Shown here: positions 8,311 to 15,938 of the stretch, one piece after another
How positions within the stretch are numbered: position 1 is the stretch's first letter
Layout of the letters: the number at the start of each line of letters is the position of its first letter
Assembly (NCBI GenBank): GCA_045649505.1
Contig: JAZRQA010000067.1
Location: forward strand, 1-23,753
Direction of reading: 5' to 3'
Source of the DNA: SIG587 sp045649505
Lineage (GTDB): Bacteria; Bacillota; Clostridia; Oscillospirales; Acutalibacteraceae
DNA: 23,753 nt
Position numbers and translations under genes: made by a program
Notes under the pieces: generated by a model
Told to the model about the DNA's origin: nothing
Seen by the model: the letters and a program-made list of their open reading frames with translations, nothing else
The model's database searches: none

Positions 8311-9114
8311 CTATAATTCGATGTGTGATTTTGCCACAAGAGCCGCTGAATCTACACCGCTTTCATCTGTGGCAGTAGAAGATTTTTTTATGAATGCTAA
8401 ATACTCAATATTTCCTTCAGGCCCCTTTATGGGAGAATAGTCAATACCAAGTATAGAAAAACCGTTTTCAATAATTACTGCACGTATTTTTTCAATTACG
8501 GCAATATGTACCTTTTCGTCCCTGACAACACCCTTTTTTCCAACATTTTCTTTACCCGCCTCAAACTGAGGCTTAATAAGGCAAACGGTACAGCCTCCAT
8601 CCTTAATTAGCGGGTTTAGGGACGGAAGAATAAGGGAAAGAGAAATAAAAGATACATCGATTGATGCAAAATCAAGCAAGTCGGGCACCTGTTCGTTTGT
8701 AACATATCTGAAATTTGTGCGCTCAAGATTAATAACACGCTCATCACAGCGAAGCTTCCAAGCAAGCTGACCGTAGCCAACGTCGATTGAATAAACCTTG
8801 CTTGCGCCGTTTTGAAGCATGCAATCGGTAAATCCACCTGTTGAGGCACCTATATCAGCGCAAATTGCACCTTTTAAATTTATTTTAAACGCTTTTATTG
8901 CTTTATCGAGCTTTAGTCCACCGCGGCTTACAAATGGCATAACTGTTCCGCGAACTTCAAGGGCATCTGTAGATTTAATCTGTGTACCGGGTTTGTCGGC
9001 TTTTTGATTATTCACATAGACATTGCCCGACATTATAAGGGCTTTTGCCTTTTCGCGGCTTTCAGCATAGCCTGCCTCAAAAACGGCTGAATCAAGACGG
9101 ATTTTATCGCTCAC
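8311..9114 (-). CDS. tlyA: TlyA-family rRNA 2'-O-methyltransferase
   Basis: TlyA proteins 2'-O-methylate cytidines of 16S and/or 23S rRNA; older annotations call them hemolysin A. The 267-residue protein has an N-terminal S4 RNA-binding domain (residues 1-65, RLDSAVFEAGYAESREKAKA), then VSRGGLKLDKAI, and an FtsJ-like methyltransferase fold with SAM motif DIGASTGGFTDC. VSFISLSLILP and LIKPQFEAGKENVGKKGVVRD follow. It starts with a GTG at 9114 that overlaps the end of dxs by 11 bp; GGAG about 7 bases upstream, inside dxs, supports it. The rRNA target cannot be told from the sequence, and a hemolytic role is doubtful. Confidence 0.93.
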   Translation of the reverse strand: MSDKIRLDSAVFEAGYAESREKAKALIMSGNVYVNNQKADKPGTQIKSTDALEVRGTVMPFVSRGGLKLDKAIKAFKINLKGAICADIGASTGGFTDCMLQNGASKVYSIDVGYGQLAWKLRCDERVINLERTNFRYVTNEQVPDLLDFASIDVSFISLSLILPSLNPLIKDGGCTVCLIKPQFEAGKENVGKKGVVRDEKVHIAVIEKIRAVIIENGFSILGIDYSPIKGPEGNIEYLAFIKKSSTATDESGVDSAALVAKSHIEL

Positions 9115-10960
9115 TTTTATTCTCCATTATGATATTAAATATTGACTGTGCATCTAAATTATACTTTTTAAGTGCGTTTTTTAACTCACAGGCAGGCACA
9201 AAATCATCTTTTATTGCATAAATGCCGTATTTTCCGCCAAATCCTGATGTAAGTAGCTTTGCCGCAAGATGTTCTGCAATGCCACCACTTTGAATACTTT
9301 CCTCAAAGAAATATACATTTTTATACTCGCTGACCTTTTTTACAAGATCGTTAGACAAAGGGAATATTTTATTAAGCTTTAATACGGTAATATTTTTCCC
9401 CACATCTCCGATAAGCTTTGAAGCACATAGGACCTCAGAAAATTGTCTGCCATAGGTTATTAAAAGTGTATCTGACTTTTCTCCAAAAAAGGTAAACTCT
9501 TCATCGGGAATATCTATAACCGTTTGTGCATCCTCGGAACCTCTTGGATATCGTATAGCACAAAGTTCTTTATTATTAGCGACCTTTGTAAGAGTATTTT
9601 CAAGTTCATTAAAAAAACAAGGTGAATATATATGCATTCCTGGAATCGAGGAAAGAAAAGATACATCAAAAAGTCCTTGATGAGTTTCACCGTCAGCACC
9701 AACAATACCTGCACGGTCAACACATATTTTAACAGGAACACCTGCTATTGCTGCATCGTGAATAATCTGGTCATAAGCGCGCTGTAAAAAGGAAGAATAT
9801 ACAACAAAAAACGGTTTATATCCACCCGTAGCGAGACCCGCTGCAAAGGTCATGGCGTGTTCCTCTGCAATTCCTACATCAAAAAAGCGGGATTTATGCG
9901 CCTGAGCAAAGCCTGTAAGGCCTGTTCCTTCCTTCATTGCGGCAGTAATTGCACAGATTTTATCGTCAAAATCCGCAAGATTTGAAAGAGCTGCGCCGCA
10001 AACATCAGAATATGATTTTTTTGTGTTAGGTGTCGCACCCTCTATGACATCAAAGGCTGAAACACCGTGATAGCTTTTGGGGTTGTTTTCAGCAAAACCA
10101 TAACCCTTACCTTTTTTTGTTACTACATGGACAAGAGTGGGTTTTTTCTGTTCTTTGGCTATTGTAAATATATCCTCAAGCTTTTCAATGTCGTGCCCGT
10201 CAACCGGACCGAGATAATCGAAGCCCAGACTTTCAAAAATATTACTATGATAGATAGCATTTTTAAGAAGTCTTTTTGACCTAAAAATACCTGAATATAT
10301 ATATTTTCCAATGAAAGGAATATGCAATAAAAACTTTTGAGTAGCTTGTTTAAAGTGGTAATACTTTGGTTTTGAACGAATTAGATTCAGATACCGCGCT
10401 ACTGCACCCACATTACGGGATATTGACATTTTATTATCGTTAAGAACAACAATAAGCTTGCCCCTAGAACTTCCTGCATTGTTAAGTGCCTCATAAACCA
10501 TACCGCCTGTCATGGCACCGTCACCGATAACTGCTATAGAAGCACCGTTTTGACCGTTAAATGCCTTTGCCTTATAAATGCCGTAAGCGGCGGAAATGGA
10601 GTTGCTGCTATGTCCTGTTATAAAAGGATCATGCTCACTCTCCTGTGGACGCATAAAGCCGGAAAGCCCGCCCTCCTGCCTTAATGTAGAAAAACGGTCA
10701 AATCTTCCCGTAAGAAGCTTGTGTGTATAGCACTGATGTCCAACATCAAAAATTATAGAATCCTCAGGAGAAGAAAAAATTCGATGCAACGCAACGGTTA
10801 GTTCAACAGTTCCAAGATTAGATGCTAAATGACCGCCTGTTTTTGAAACGGTTTCTATAAGACAATGTCGTATTTCATTGCACAAAATATTTAGTTGTTC
10901 ATTGGTAAGATTCTTCACATCATCGGGTGATGCTATTTTGTTCAAAAACTGGTAGGTCAA
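9104..10960 (-). CDS. dxs: 1-deoxy-D-xylulose-5-phosphate synthase
   Basis: Dxs joins pyruvate and glyceraldehyde 3-phosphate using thiamine diphosphate, the first step of the MEP isoprenoid pathway. The 618-residue protein shows TGGHLASNLG, DVGHQCYTHKLLTGR, the ThDP/Mg-binding GDGAMTGG with LNDNKMSIS, LGFDYLGPVDGHD, DVGIAEEHAMTFAAGLA in the pyrimidine domain, and DRAGIVGADGETHQG. The start is a TTG at 10960 with AAAGGA about 9 bases upstream. An ATG slightly upstream is immediately followed by a stop. It lies 13 bp after ispA and overlaps tlyA. Pairing with ispA puts the first MEP enzyme and the prenyl-chain enzyme in one transcript. Confidence 0.97.
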   Translation of the reverse strand: MTYQFLNKIASPDDVKNLTNEQLNILCNEIRHCLIETVSKTGGHLASNLGTVELTVALHRIFSSPEDSIIFDVGHQCYTHKLLTGRFDRFSTLRQEGGLSGFMRPQESEHDPFITGHSSNSISAAYGIYKAKAFNGQNGASIAVIGDGAMTGGMVYEALNNAGSSRGKLIVVLNDNKMSISRNVGAVARYLNLIRSKPKYYHFKQATQKFLLHIPFIGKYIYSGIFRSKRLLKNAIYHSNIFESLGFDYLGPVDGHDIEKLEDIFTIAKEQKKPTLVHVVTKKGKGYGFAENNPKSYHGVSAFDVIEGATPNTKKSYSDVCGAALSNLADFDDKICAITAAMKEGTGLTGFAQAHKSRFFDVGIAEEHAMTFAAGLATGGYKPFFVVYSSFLQRAYDQIIHDAAIAGVPVKICVDRAGIVGADGETHQGLFDVSFLSSIPGMHIYSPCFFNELENTLTKVANNKELCAIRYPRGSEDAQTVIDIPDEEFTFFGEKSDTLLITYGRQFSEVLCASKLIGDVGKNITVLKLNKIFPLSNDLVKKVSEYKNVYFFEESIQSGGIAEHLAAKLLTSGFGGKYGIYAIKDDFVPACELKNALKKYNLDAQSIFNIIMENKSER

Positions 10961-10973
10961 TTTTTACATTCCT

Positions 10974-11852
10974 TTAATATTTTCGGTTGAGTAACTGCTC
11001 AGTAAGATTAAGAAGTTCCTTTTTATTGCCTTCGAAGGCGTTAAGTGAAGCCTTTGCTTCTTGTGTAAGTTCGTGCGCCTTCTCACGGCAGGCATCAATT
11101 CCTATTGCGGTAACAAAGGTGCATTTACCGTTTTTAATATCGCTGTTAATAGGTTTGCCCAACAAAGATTCGTCACCTGTTGCGTCAAGAATATCATCAA
11201 TTATCTGGAAGGCAAGACCAAGTGATTTAGCATACTTTTCTCCTGCGAGCACCTGTTTTTGTGTTCCGCCTCCGAGAATTGTACCAATTTTTGCAGCGGC
11301 AACAATAAGAGAACCTGTCTTTAGATTATACATTTCGGTTAAGGTTTCAACGGAATTAGGATTGCCCTGTGTTTGAAGATCAATAACCTGACCACCAATC
11401 ATACCGTTAACACCTGCGCATTTTGATAATACGGCTAAGCTTTCAATTATTCTGTATTCTGCAATCCCGTGCGTTTGCAGAGCAACATTAAACGCCTCGG
11501 TAAGAAGTGCATCACCGGCAAGCAGAGCAATACTCTCGGAATAAGCCTTATGGCAGGAAGGTTTACCTCTGCGCATATCATCGTTATCCATACAAGGAAG
11601 GTCATCGTGGATAAGCGAATATGTATGTATCATCTCAAGAGCTGTCGCAAAGTTAATTGCACCGTTTTCAATACCACCGCATAACTTATAAAAAAGCATT
11701 AAGATTGCAGGACGAATACGTTTACCGCCGAGTAAAGCACTATAACGCATTGCATCAATAAGTATGCTATAGGAATCACTGTTACCTTTCAATGAGTTCT
11801 TAAGGCATTTTTCCACCATTTCAGCATATTCGGGAAAGAATTCATTACTCAT
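10974..11852 (-). CDS. ispA: Farnesyl diphosphate synthase (short-chain polyprenyl synthase)
   Basis: This enzyme condenses isopentenyl diphosphate with allylic diphosphates to make farnesyl diphosphate, precursor of undecaprenyl lipids and quinones. The 292-residue all-alpha protein has GGKRIRP (43-49), the first aspartate-rich motif DDLPCMD (83-89) in its bacterial form with two extra residues, and the second motif DDILD (219-223). The residue five before the first motif is Tyr78 and the one before that is not aromatic, which fits a C15 product. AGGGGG upstream, inside xseB, supports the ATG at 11852. It sits 2 bp after xseB, a common Firmicute order. Confidence 0.94.
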   Translation of the reverse strand: MSNEFFPEYAEMVEKCLKNSLKGNSDSYSILIDAMRYSALLGGKRIRPAILMLFYKLCGGIENGAINFATALEMIHTYSLIHDDLPCMDNDDMRRGKPSCHKAYSESIALLAGDALLTEAFNVALQTHGIAEYRIIESLAVLSKCAGVNGMIGGQVIDLQTQGNPNSVETLTEMYNLKTGSLIVAAAKIGTILGGGTQKQVLAGEKYAKSLGLAFQIIDDILDATGDESLLGKPINSDIKNGKCTFVTAIGIDACREKAHELTQEAKASLNAFEGNKKELLNLTEQLLNRKY

Positions 11853-11854
11853 TT

Positions 11855-12052
11855 TTATTCCCCCTGTTCATTAGTGAGATTAGAAATTTTTTGTTTTGCT
11901 TCGCTAAGCATTTTGGTGCAGGAATCGCAAAGGTTTATTCCCTTCTCAAAGAGCGCAATAGATTCATCAAGAGAACATTCTCCCGATTCAATAGTATTGA
12001 CTATCTGCTGAAGCTCGTTAATTGCAGATTCGAAATCAGGTTGTTTTTCCAT
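11855..12052 (-). CDS. xseB: Exodeoxyribonuclease VII small subunit
   Basis: XseB is the small subunit of exonuclease VII, which degrades single-stranded DNA; several copies bind one XseA. The 65-residue protein has the family pattern FESAINELQQIVNTIESGE followed by LDESIALFEKGINLC, two helices that form a hairpin. Its ATG overlaps the xseA stop in a TAATG junction, indicating translational coupling, as expected for subunits of one enzyme. Confidence 0.94.
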   Translation of the reverse strand: MEKQPDFESAINELQQIVNTIESGECSLDESIALFEKGINLCDSCTKMLSEAKQKISNLTNEQGE

Positions 12053-13260
12053 TATTTAACCTCCTTTGAAGTTACACAACAATTTAGCTTTCCGTGGTTT
12101 AATGTTATTTTAATATTATCGCCAATATGCACATCATCGCTACTTTGAATGAGTCCGTTTTCATTTTCGGCAATAGAATATCCTCTTGCAAGAACCTTTA
12201 GCGGGCTTAATGTATCAAGCTTTAAAACGGCATCACCAAAAGCTTTTTCTTTCTTTTCAAGCAAACAATTTACACCGTTTATTAAATTTTTTTGTAATAA
12301 ATCGGCTAGTTCCTTTCTTGTGTCAATAATAGTCTTGACAGGTTGTTGTATGAAATTCGCAGATTTAAGGCGCTCAAGCTCTAGGGAATATGAATCAACA
12401 CGCTTATTAAGAGCATAAGACAATACGCGTTTGGAGTTCTTCAATTCCTGTAAAAGATCGTTTTTATCCGGTACAGCAATTTCAGCCGCCACCGAGGGTG
12501 TTGCTGCCCGAACATCTGCGACAAGATCACAGATTGAATAATCACTTTCGTGACCCACCGCCGAAATAACGGGAACAGGGCTTTTTGCAACAGTTCGTGC
12601 AAGATTTTCATCGTTAAACGCCCATAAATCGTAGGATGACCCACCGCCGCGTCCAATTATTATAATATCAATGTCACTGAGTTTGTATATCTTTTCAAGT
12701 GCAAATATCATATCCCTTGCTGCATTAGCGCCCTGAACATTTACAGGAACACAAACAACCTCACAAATAGGATATCTGCGCTCAAGAACCGATGTAATAT
12801 CGTGAACGGCGGCACCGCTTGAAGATGTAAGAACACCCACCTTTTTAGGGAATCTTGGAATCTTGCGTTTTCTTGTGGGATCAAGCAGTCCGTCTTTCTC
12901 AAGACGCTGTCTGATTTTCTTAAAATCCGCCGCAAGCTCGCCTTCACCTAATGGCACCATATATTCAATATAAAACTGATACTGTCCGTCACGCTCATAT
13001 AATGAAACGCGTCCCATACAAACAACCTTCATCCCATCTTCTGGATTAAAGCGAAGATTTGCGGCTGAGCCTTTAAACATAACGCATCTGACTGTAGCAG
13101 TATCATCCTTAAGAGCAAAATACGAATGACCGCTTGCATAATGGCACTTATAGTTTGCGATTTCACCACAAACGGCAACACTGCTCAAAACAGGACTTCC
13201 CTCAAGCAAAGACTTAACATAAAGATTAAGTTGTCGTACATTTATAGTAGAAATATCCAC
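12052..13260 (-). CDS. xseA: Exodeoxyribonuclease VII large subunit
   Basis: XseA is the catalytic subunit of exonuclease VII. The 402-residue protein has an N-terminal OB-fold (about residues 5-100, with YFALKDDTATVRCVMFKG), a linker with KKVGVLTSSSGAAVHDI, and the catalytic core IIGRGGGSSYDLWAFNDE, then SAVGHESDYSICDLVADVRAATPS, followed by a coiled-coil region that contacts XseB. The length is slightly short of the E. coli protein but within the Firmicute range. The start is a GTG at 13260, with GGAG about 11 bases upstream. It follows nusB by 8 bp. Confidence 0.96.
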   Translation of the reverse strand: MDISTINVRQLNLYVKSLLEGSPVLSSVAVCGEIANYKCHYASGHSYFALKDDTATVRCVMFKGSAANLRFNPEDGMKVVCMGRVSLYERDGQYQFYIEYMVPLGEGELAADFKKIRQRLEKDGLLDPTRKRKIPRFPKKVGVLTSSSGAAVHDITSVLERRYPICEVVCVPVNVQGANAARDMIFALEKIYKLSDIDIIIIGRGGGSSYDLWAFNDENLARTVAKSPVPVISAVGHESDYSICDLVADVRAATPSVAAEIAVPDKNDLLQELKNSKRVLSYALNKRVDSYSLELERLKSANFIQQPVKTIIDTRKELADLLQKNLINGVNCLLEKKEKAFGDAVLKLDTLSPLKVLARGYSIAENENGLIQSSDDVHIGDNIKITLNHGKLNCCVTSKEVK

Positions 13261-13268
13261 TTCCCGTT

Positions 13269-13661
13269 TTACTCCGCTTTAGAAATTGAACCCAAAATTC
13301 CGTTGACAAAGGATGCATCATCTTTTTCAGCAAATTTTTTACATAGTTCAACTGCCTCGTTAATTGAAACGCTAAGAGGAACATCCTCAATAAATTTCAT
13401 TTCATAAACGGCAAGTCTTAAAACTGCAAGCGCTACCTTAGAAACGCGCTCAAGCTTCCAGTTTTTAAGATTAGCAGATATTATTTCATCAAGCTGTGCA
13501 CACCTATCGTTAACACCGCGAAAAACGAGTTCGGTATATTCATCTGTTTCAAAACCGCGTATCTCTTTAGCATAATTAAGTATTTCATCAGGACTGTCAT
13601 CCCTGAATTGTTTTTCAAAAATAAGAACAAACGCCTGCTCTCTAGCTTCTTTACGAGTCAT
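13269..13661 (-). CDS. nusB: Transcription antitermination factor NusB
   Basis: NusB pairs with NusE (ribosomal protein S10) and binds boxA RNA during rRNA antitermination. The 130-residue all-helical protein opens with MTRKEAREQAFVLIFEKQF and ends with VPLSVSINEAVELCKKFAEKDDASFVNGILGSI, the best conserved stretch of the family. The frame extends two codons further to a TTG at 13667, but the ATG at 13661 matches the usual N-terminus and has AAAGCGG at a suitable distance. It is the first gene of the ten-gene minus-strand operon and lies behind the promoter at 13696-13724. Confidence 0.95.
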   Translation of the reverse strand: MTRKEAREQAFVLIFEKQFRDDSPDEILNYAKEIRGFETDEYTELVFRGVNDRCAQLDEIISANLKNWKLERVSKVALAVLRLAVYEMKFIEDVPLSVSINEAVELCKKFAEKDDASFVNGILGSISKAE

Positions 13662-13675
13662 AATCAAATACCGCT

Positions 13676-13689
13676 TTCATAATTATTCA
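13676..13689. promoter_or_regulatory. Candidate ARG box at the nusB promoter start point
   Basis: On the minus strand the site reads TGAATAATTATGAA, which matches 12 of 14 positions of the idealised ArgR half-palindrome pair TGAATAATTATTCA. It lies directly at the predicted start point of the operon that contains argR. Only one box is seen, and the region is very A+T-rich, so this is tentative. Confidence 0.3.
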
Positions 13690-13695
13690 TTATAT

Positions 13696-13724
13696 ATTGT
13701 ATAACATTTCACGCAATTTTTCAA
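13696..13724 (-). promoter_or_regulatory. Sigma-A promoter of the nusB-to-tyrS operon
   Basis: On the minus strand, TTGAAA (13724-13719) and TACAAT (13701-13696) are separated by 17 bp. The start point should be near 13689, about 28 bases before the nusB ATG. It is back to back with the promoter of the plus-strand DivIVA-like gene. No other promoter or terminator is evident down to tyrS, so about 9.6 kb may be one transcript. Confidence 0.8.
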
Positions 13725-13752
13725 GAAATATTATTTTATAAAACAATAATAC

Positions 13753-13781
13753 TTGTAAATTTCTGTTTTTTTTGCTATAAT
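13753..13781 (+). promoter_or_regulatory. Promoter of the DivIVA-like/fumarase-beta pair
   Basis: TTGTAA (13753-13758) and a perfect TATAAT (13776-13781) are 17 bp apart, and TGC before the -10 adds an extended -10 element. The leader is about 50 bases and ends in the GGAGG at 13823-13827. The -35 box lies 28 bp from the -35 box of the divergent nusB promoter. Confidence 0.85.
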
Positions 13782-13837
13782 AGATAAGAAAAATATGCAT
13801 TTTGTTGAATATTATCTTTTTTGGAGGATGAAATCAA

Positions 13838-14389
13838 GTGGCTATCGGGTTTAGAAAAAGCCTTTTTGGCTTTAACACAAACGATGTTATTAACTACATT
13901 GAGAATATGCACAGCTCTTTCAGAGATAAGCAAAACAAGCTTTCAAACGAACTGGAAAATGTAAGCAAAGAGCTTTCTCTATCAAAAGAAAGTTATGAAG
14001 TTCTTTCAAAAGAGAAGGATGAAATAGCTTCAAAGCTCAACGAATTCGAGGAAAAATATGCCGAAATTCAACGCCTTAGCGATGTAATAGGCAAGCTTTA
14101 CCTTGTTGCACAGGCTAACGCAAAGGCAATTATTGAACGTACAACCGAAAACTCTCGCATTACAAATGAGGAAATCGGTAAAAATATTTGTGCTATCGAT
14201 GAAGCACAATCCTCTCTTGCGTCTTTAAAGGAGCAGCTTAATAAAACATCTGAAGGATTTTTATCTGAAATTGATTCCCTTCTTTCTTCACTTGATGATA
14301 TTAAAAATCAAGTAGAAGAAAACTGTGCTGCCGCGAAACGCAGTGAAGAAGATTTTGCCGCTGTATACGAAAGTCTTACCAATCAATGA
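13838..14389 (+). CDS. DivIVA-like coiled-coil protein
   Basis: The 183-residue protein begins with GFRKSLFGFNTNDVINYIENM, which resembles the N-terminal domain of DivIVA/GpsB proteins (short lead-in, then NxxDVxxYI). A charged coiled coil follows at roughly residues 22-90 (KLSNELENVSKELSLSKESY), then an alanine-rich segment near 95 (VAQANAKAIIE) and a second helical coiled-coil part to the end. There is no signal peptide or membrane segment. DivIVA relatives bind curved membranes and scaffold division or wall proteins; that role here is inference. The start is a GTG at 13838, 10 bases after GGAGG; the nearer ATG at 13828 hits a stop quickly in another frame. Its stop overlaps the next ATG by 4 bp (ATGA), so it is translationally coupled to a fumarase-type subunit, which is an odd partner. 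Confidence 0.7.
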   Translation: MAIGFRKSLFGFNTNDVINYIENMHSSFRDKQNKLSNELENVSKELSLSKESYEVLSKEKDEIASKLNEFEEKYAEIQRLSDVIGKLYLVAQANAKAIIERTTENSRITNEEIGKNICAIDEAQSSLASLKEQLNKTSEGFLSEIDSLLSSLDDIKNQVEENCAAAKRSEEDFAAVYESLTNQ

Positions 14390-14913
14390 AAATTCATAGT
14401 TTAAATGTCAGCCAACTTTCTAAAAAAATTAAAGATGTCAAAGTCGGGGATAAAATTCTGCTATCAGGTACTGTTTATACTGCTCGCGATGCGGCACATA
14501 AACGAATGATAGAGGCTCTTGATTGTGGCGCCTCTCTCCCCTTTGAACTTTGCGGGGCTACTATTTATTATGCAGGACCTACACCTACGCCCGAAGGTCT
14601 TGCGGTTGGCAGCTGCGGTCCCACAACATCAAGCCGTATGGACCCCTACACACCGAGATTGCTTGATTTAGGCTTAAAATGTATGATTGGTAAAGGTAAC
14701 CGAAATGACAATGTAACGGAGGCAATTAAGCGAAATGGCGCAATTTATTTATGCGCTATAGGGGGTGCAGGTGCTCTCGCTTGCTCATGTATTACATCCT
14801 GTAAGGTTATCGCCTACGAGGATTTAGGCTGTGAAAGTGTAAAAAAACTTGAATTTAAAGAATTCCCGCTTATTGTCGCAATAGACGCTAAAGGTAACAA
14901 TATTTTCAAATAA
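14386..14913 (+). CDS. Class I fumarate hydratase (or related hydro-lyase), beta subunit
   Basis: The 175-residue protein matches the beta half of [4Fe-4S] class I fumarases and L-tartrate dehydratases: GDKILLSGTVYTARDAAHKR (residues 21-40), IYYAGPTPTPEG, GSCGPTTSSRMDPYTP, a GLKCMIGKGNR segment, AIGGAGALA, and IAYEDLGCESVKKLE. The conserved substrate residues in GPTTSxRMD and KGN are present, so it looks intact. In two-subunit enzymes the alpha subunit supplies the iron-sulfur cluster and is normally encoded just upstream. Here the upstream gene is DivIVA-like and no alpha gene is in the window. Nine cysteines in 175 residues is high. Whether the substrate is fumarate, tartrate or another hydroxyacid cannot be told, so I give no symbol. 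A terminator follows within 3 bp. Confidence 0.88.
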   Translation: MKIHSLNVSQLSKKIKDVKVGDKILLSGTVYTARDAAHKRMIEALDCGASLPFELCGATIYYAGPTPTPEGLAVGSCGPTTSSRMDPYTPRLLDLGLKCMIGKGNRNDNVTEAIKRNGAIYLCAIGGAGALACSCITSCKVIAYEDLGCESVKKLEFKEFPLIVAIDAKGNNIFK

Positions 14914-14915
14914 AA

Positions 14916-14939
14916 AAGCAGAGCCGATTGGCTCTGCTT
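14916..14939. terminator. Bidirectional intrinsic terminator after the fumarase-beta gene
   Basis: A perfect 10-bp stem, AAGCAGAGCC with GGCTCTGCTT (arms 14916-14925 and 14930-14939), closes a GATT loop. A-rich sequence lies before it and CTTT after it. It separates the convergent fumarase-beta gene and the trigger-factor-like lipoprotein gene, whose stop codon is 2 bp away. Confidence 0.9.
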
Positions 14940-14941
14940 CT

Positions 14942-15937
14942 TTAGTTAACAACAGCATTTTGTGCTAAAATATCAAGTGCTTTTTCATAAACAAAATTTG
15001 ATTCGAGTAAAAAATCACTAATGTTTTCTCTTGCTTTGTCTATTGTAATTCCTTGTTCTTTTGCATATTTTTTAAGTTGATCTTCCAAATTATTTGCGGT
15101 AATTTCAATGTTTTCTTTATCAAGAATTGCATAAAGAATCATATCGTTATTCATTTGCGGCTTAATCTCATTGTTGGTTAAATAAGTTTTAAACTGCGTT
15201 TTATCCATTCCATTTGCAGTAAGGAAACCATCAAATGTCATATTGTTGCTTGCCGCAACCTTAGTATAATAATCGGTCAAATAATTTAAATACTTTTTAA
15301 TATCTTTTTTAGGATAATTAGTAATTTTAGATAACTCAATTACCTTTTCAAAGCACAAATAGGAAACGGCTTCTTTTTTTACATTATCCTTATAAGCATC
15401 AAGAGTTGCAAAACCTCTCTTTTTAGCAAAGGTTTCATCGAGTTCAGGAAGCACATATTTTGAGTGCAGAGTTATATCAAAGGTTGCAGGCTTTCCTGCA
15501 AGTTCTTCAGAATGGTAATCCTTTGGAAATGTTACATTGATTGTAAATTTAGTACCGATTTGTTTACCGACTATTGCATCTTCAAAACCATCAATAAAGG
15601 ATTTTGAACCGAGTACCAAATCATAACCCGAAGCAGTACCGCCCTCAAATGCAACACCGTCTTTTTTACCGACATAATCTATAGTAACCGTATCTCCATC
15701 TTCAGCAATACCTGTTGTAGCCTTTTCTTTATATTTTTCCAAATCAGAGTTTATAATAGAGTCGTATGTGGATTTATATTCTTGTGAAGAGGTATCTACT
15801 TTAATTCCCTTATATTCACCTAAGGTCACATAGTTATTAAGGTCAACGTTATAAAGTTGTCTGTTGTCTTTTGAACAGCCTGTAAATAGAGAAACAATTA
15901 AGATAAAGCAAAATAATAAAGTAATAATTTTTTTCAT
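14942..15937 (-). CDS. Trigger-factor-like lipoprotein with FKBP-type peptidyl-prolyl isomerase domain
   Basis: The 331-residue protein begins with a lipoprotein signal peptide: two lysines, a hydrophobic stretch, and LFTGC with the lipidated Cys21. It should therefore be exported and anchored to the outer face of the membrane. Residues about 80-160 form an FKBP-type domain (DGDTVTIDYVGKKDGVAFEGG, then FIDGFEDAIVGKQIGTK), followed by the trigger-factor pattern LPELDETFAKKRG and a helical C-terminal domain (about 165-331). The N-terminal ribosome-binding domain of cytoplasmic trigger factor is absent. I infer a foldase for secreted proteins, comparable in role to PrsA. GGAG within the end of prfB supports the ATG at 15937. 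It is the third gene of prmA-prfB-lipoprotein. Confidence 0.85.
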   Translation of the reverse strand: MKKIITLLFCFILIVSLFTGCSKDNRQLYNVDLNNYVTLGEYKGIKVDTSSQEYKSTYDSIINSDLEKYKEKATTGIAEDGDTVTIDYVGKKDGVAFEGGTASGYDLVLGSKSFIDGFEDAIVGKQIGTKFTINVTFPKDYHSEELAGKPATFDITLHSKYVLPELDETFAKKRGFATLDAYKDNVKKEAVSYLCFEKVIELSKITNYPKKDIKKYLNYLTDYYTKVAASNNMTFDGFLTANGMDKTQFKTYLTNNEIKPQMNNDMILYAILDKENIEITANNLEDQLKKYAKEQGITIDKARENISDFLLESNFVYEKALDILAQNAVVN

Positions 15938-15938
15938 T

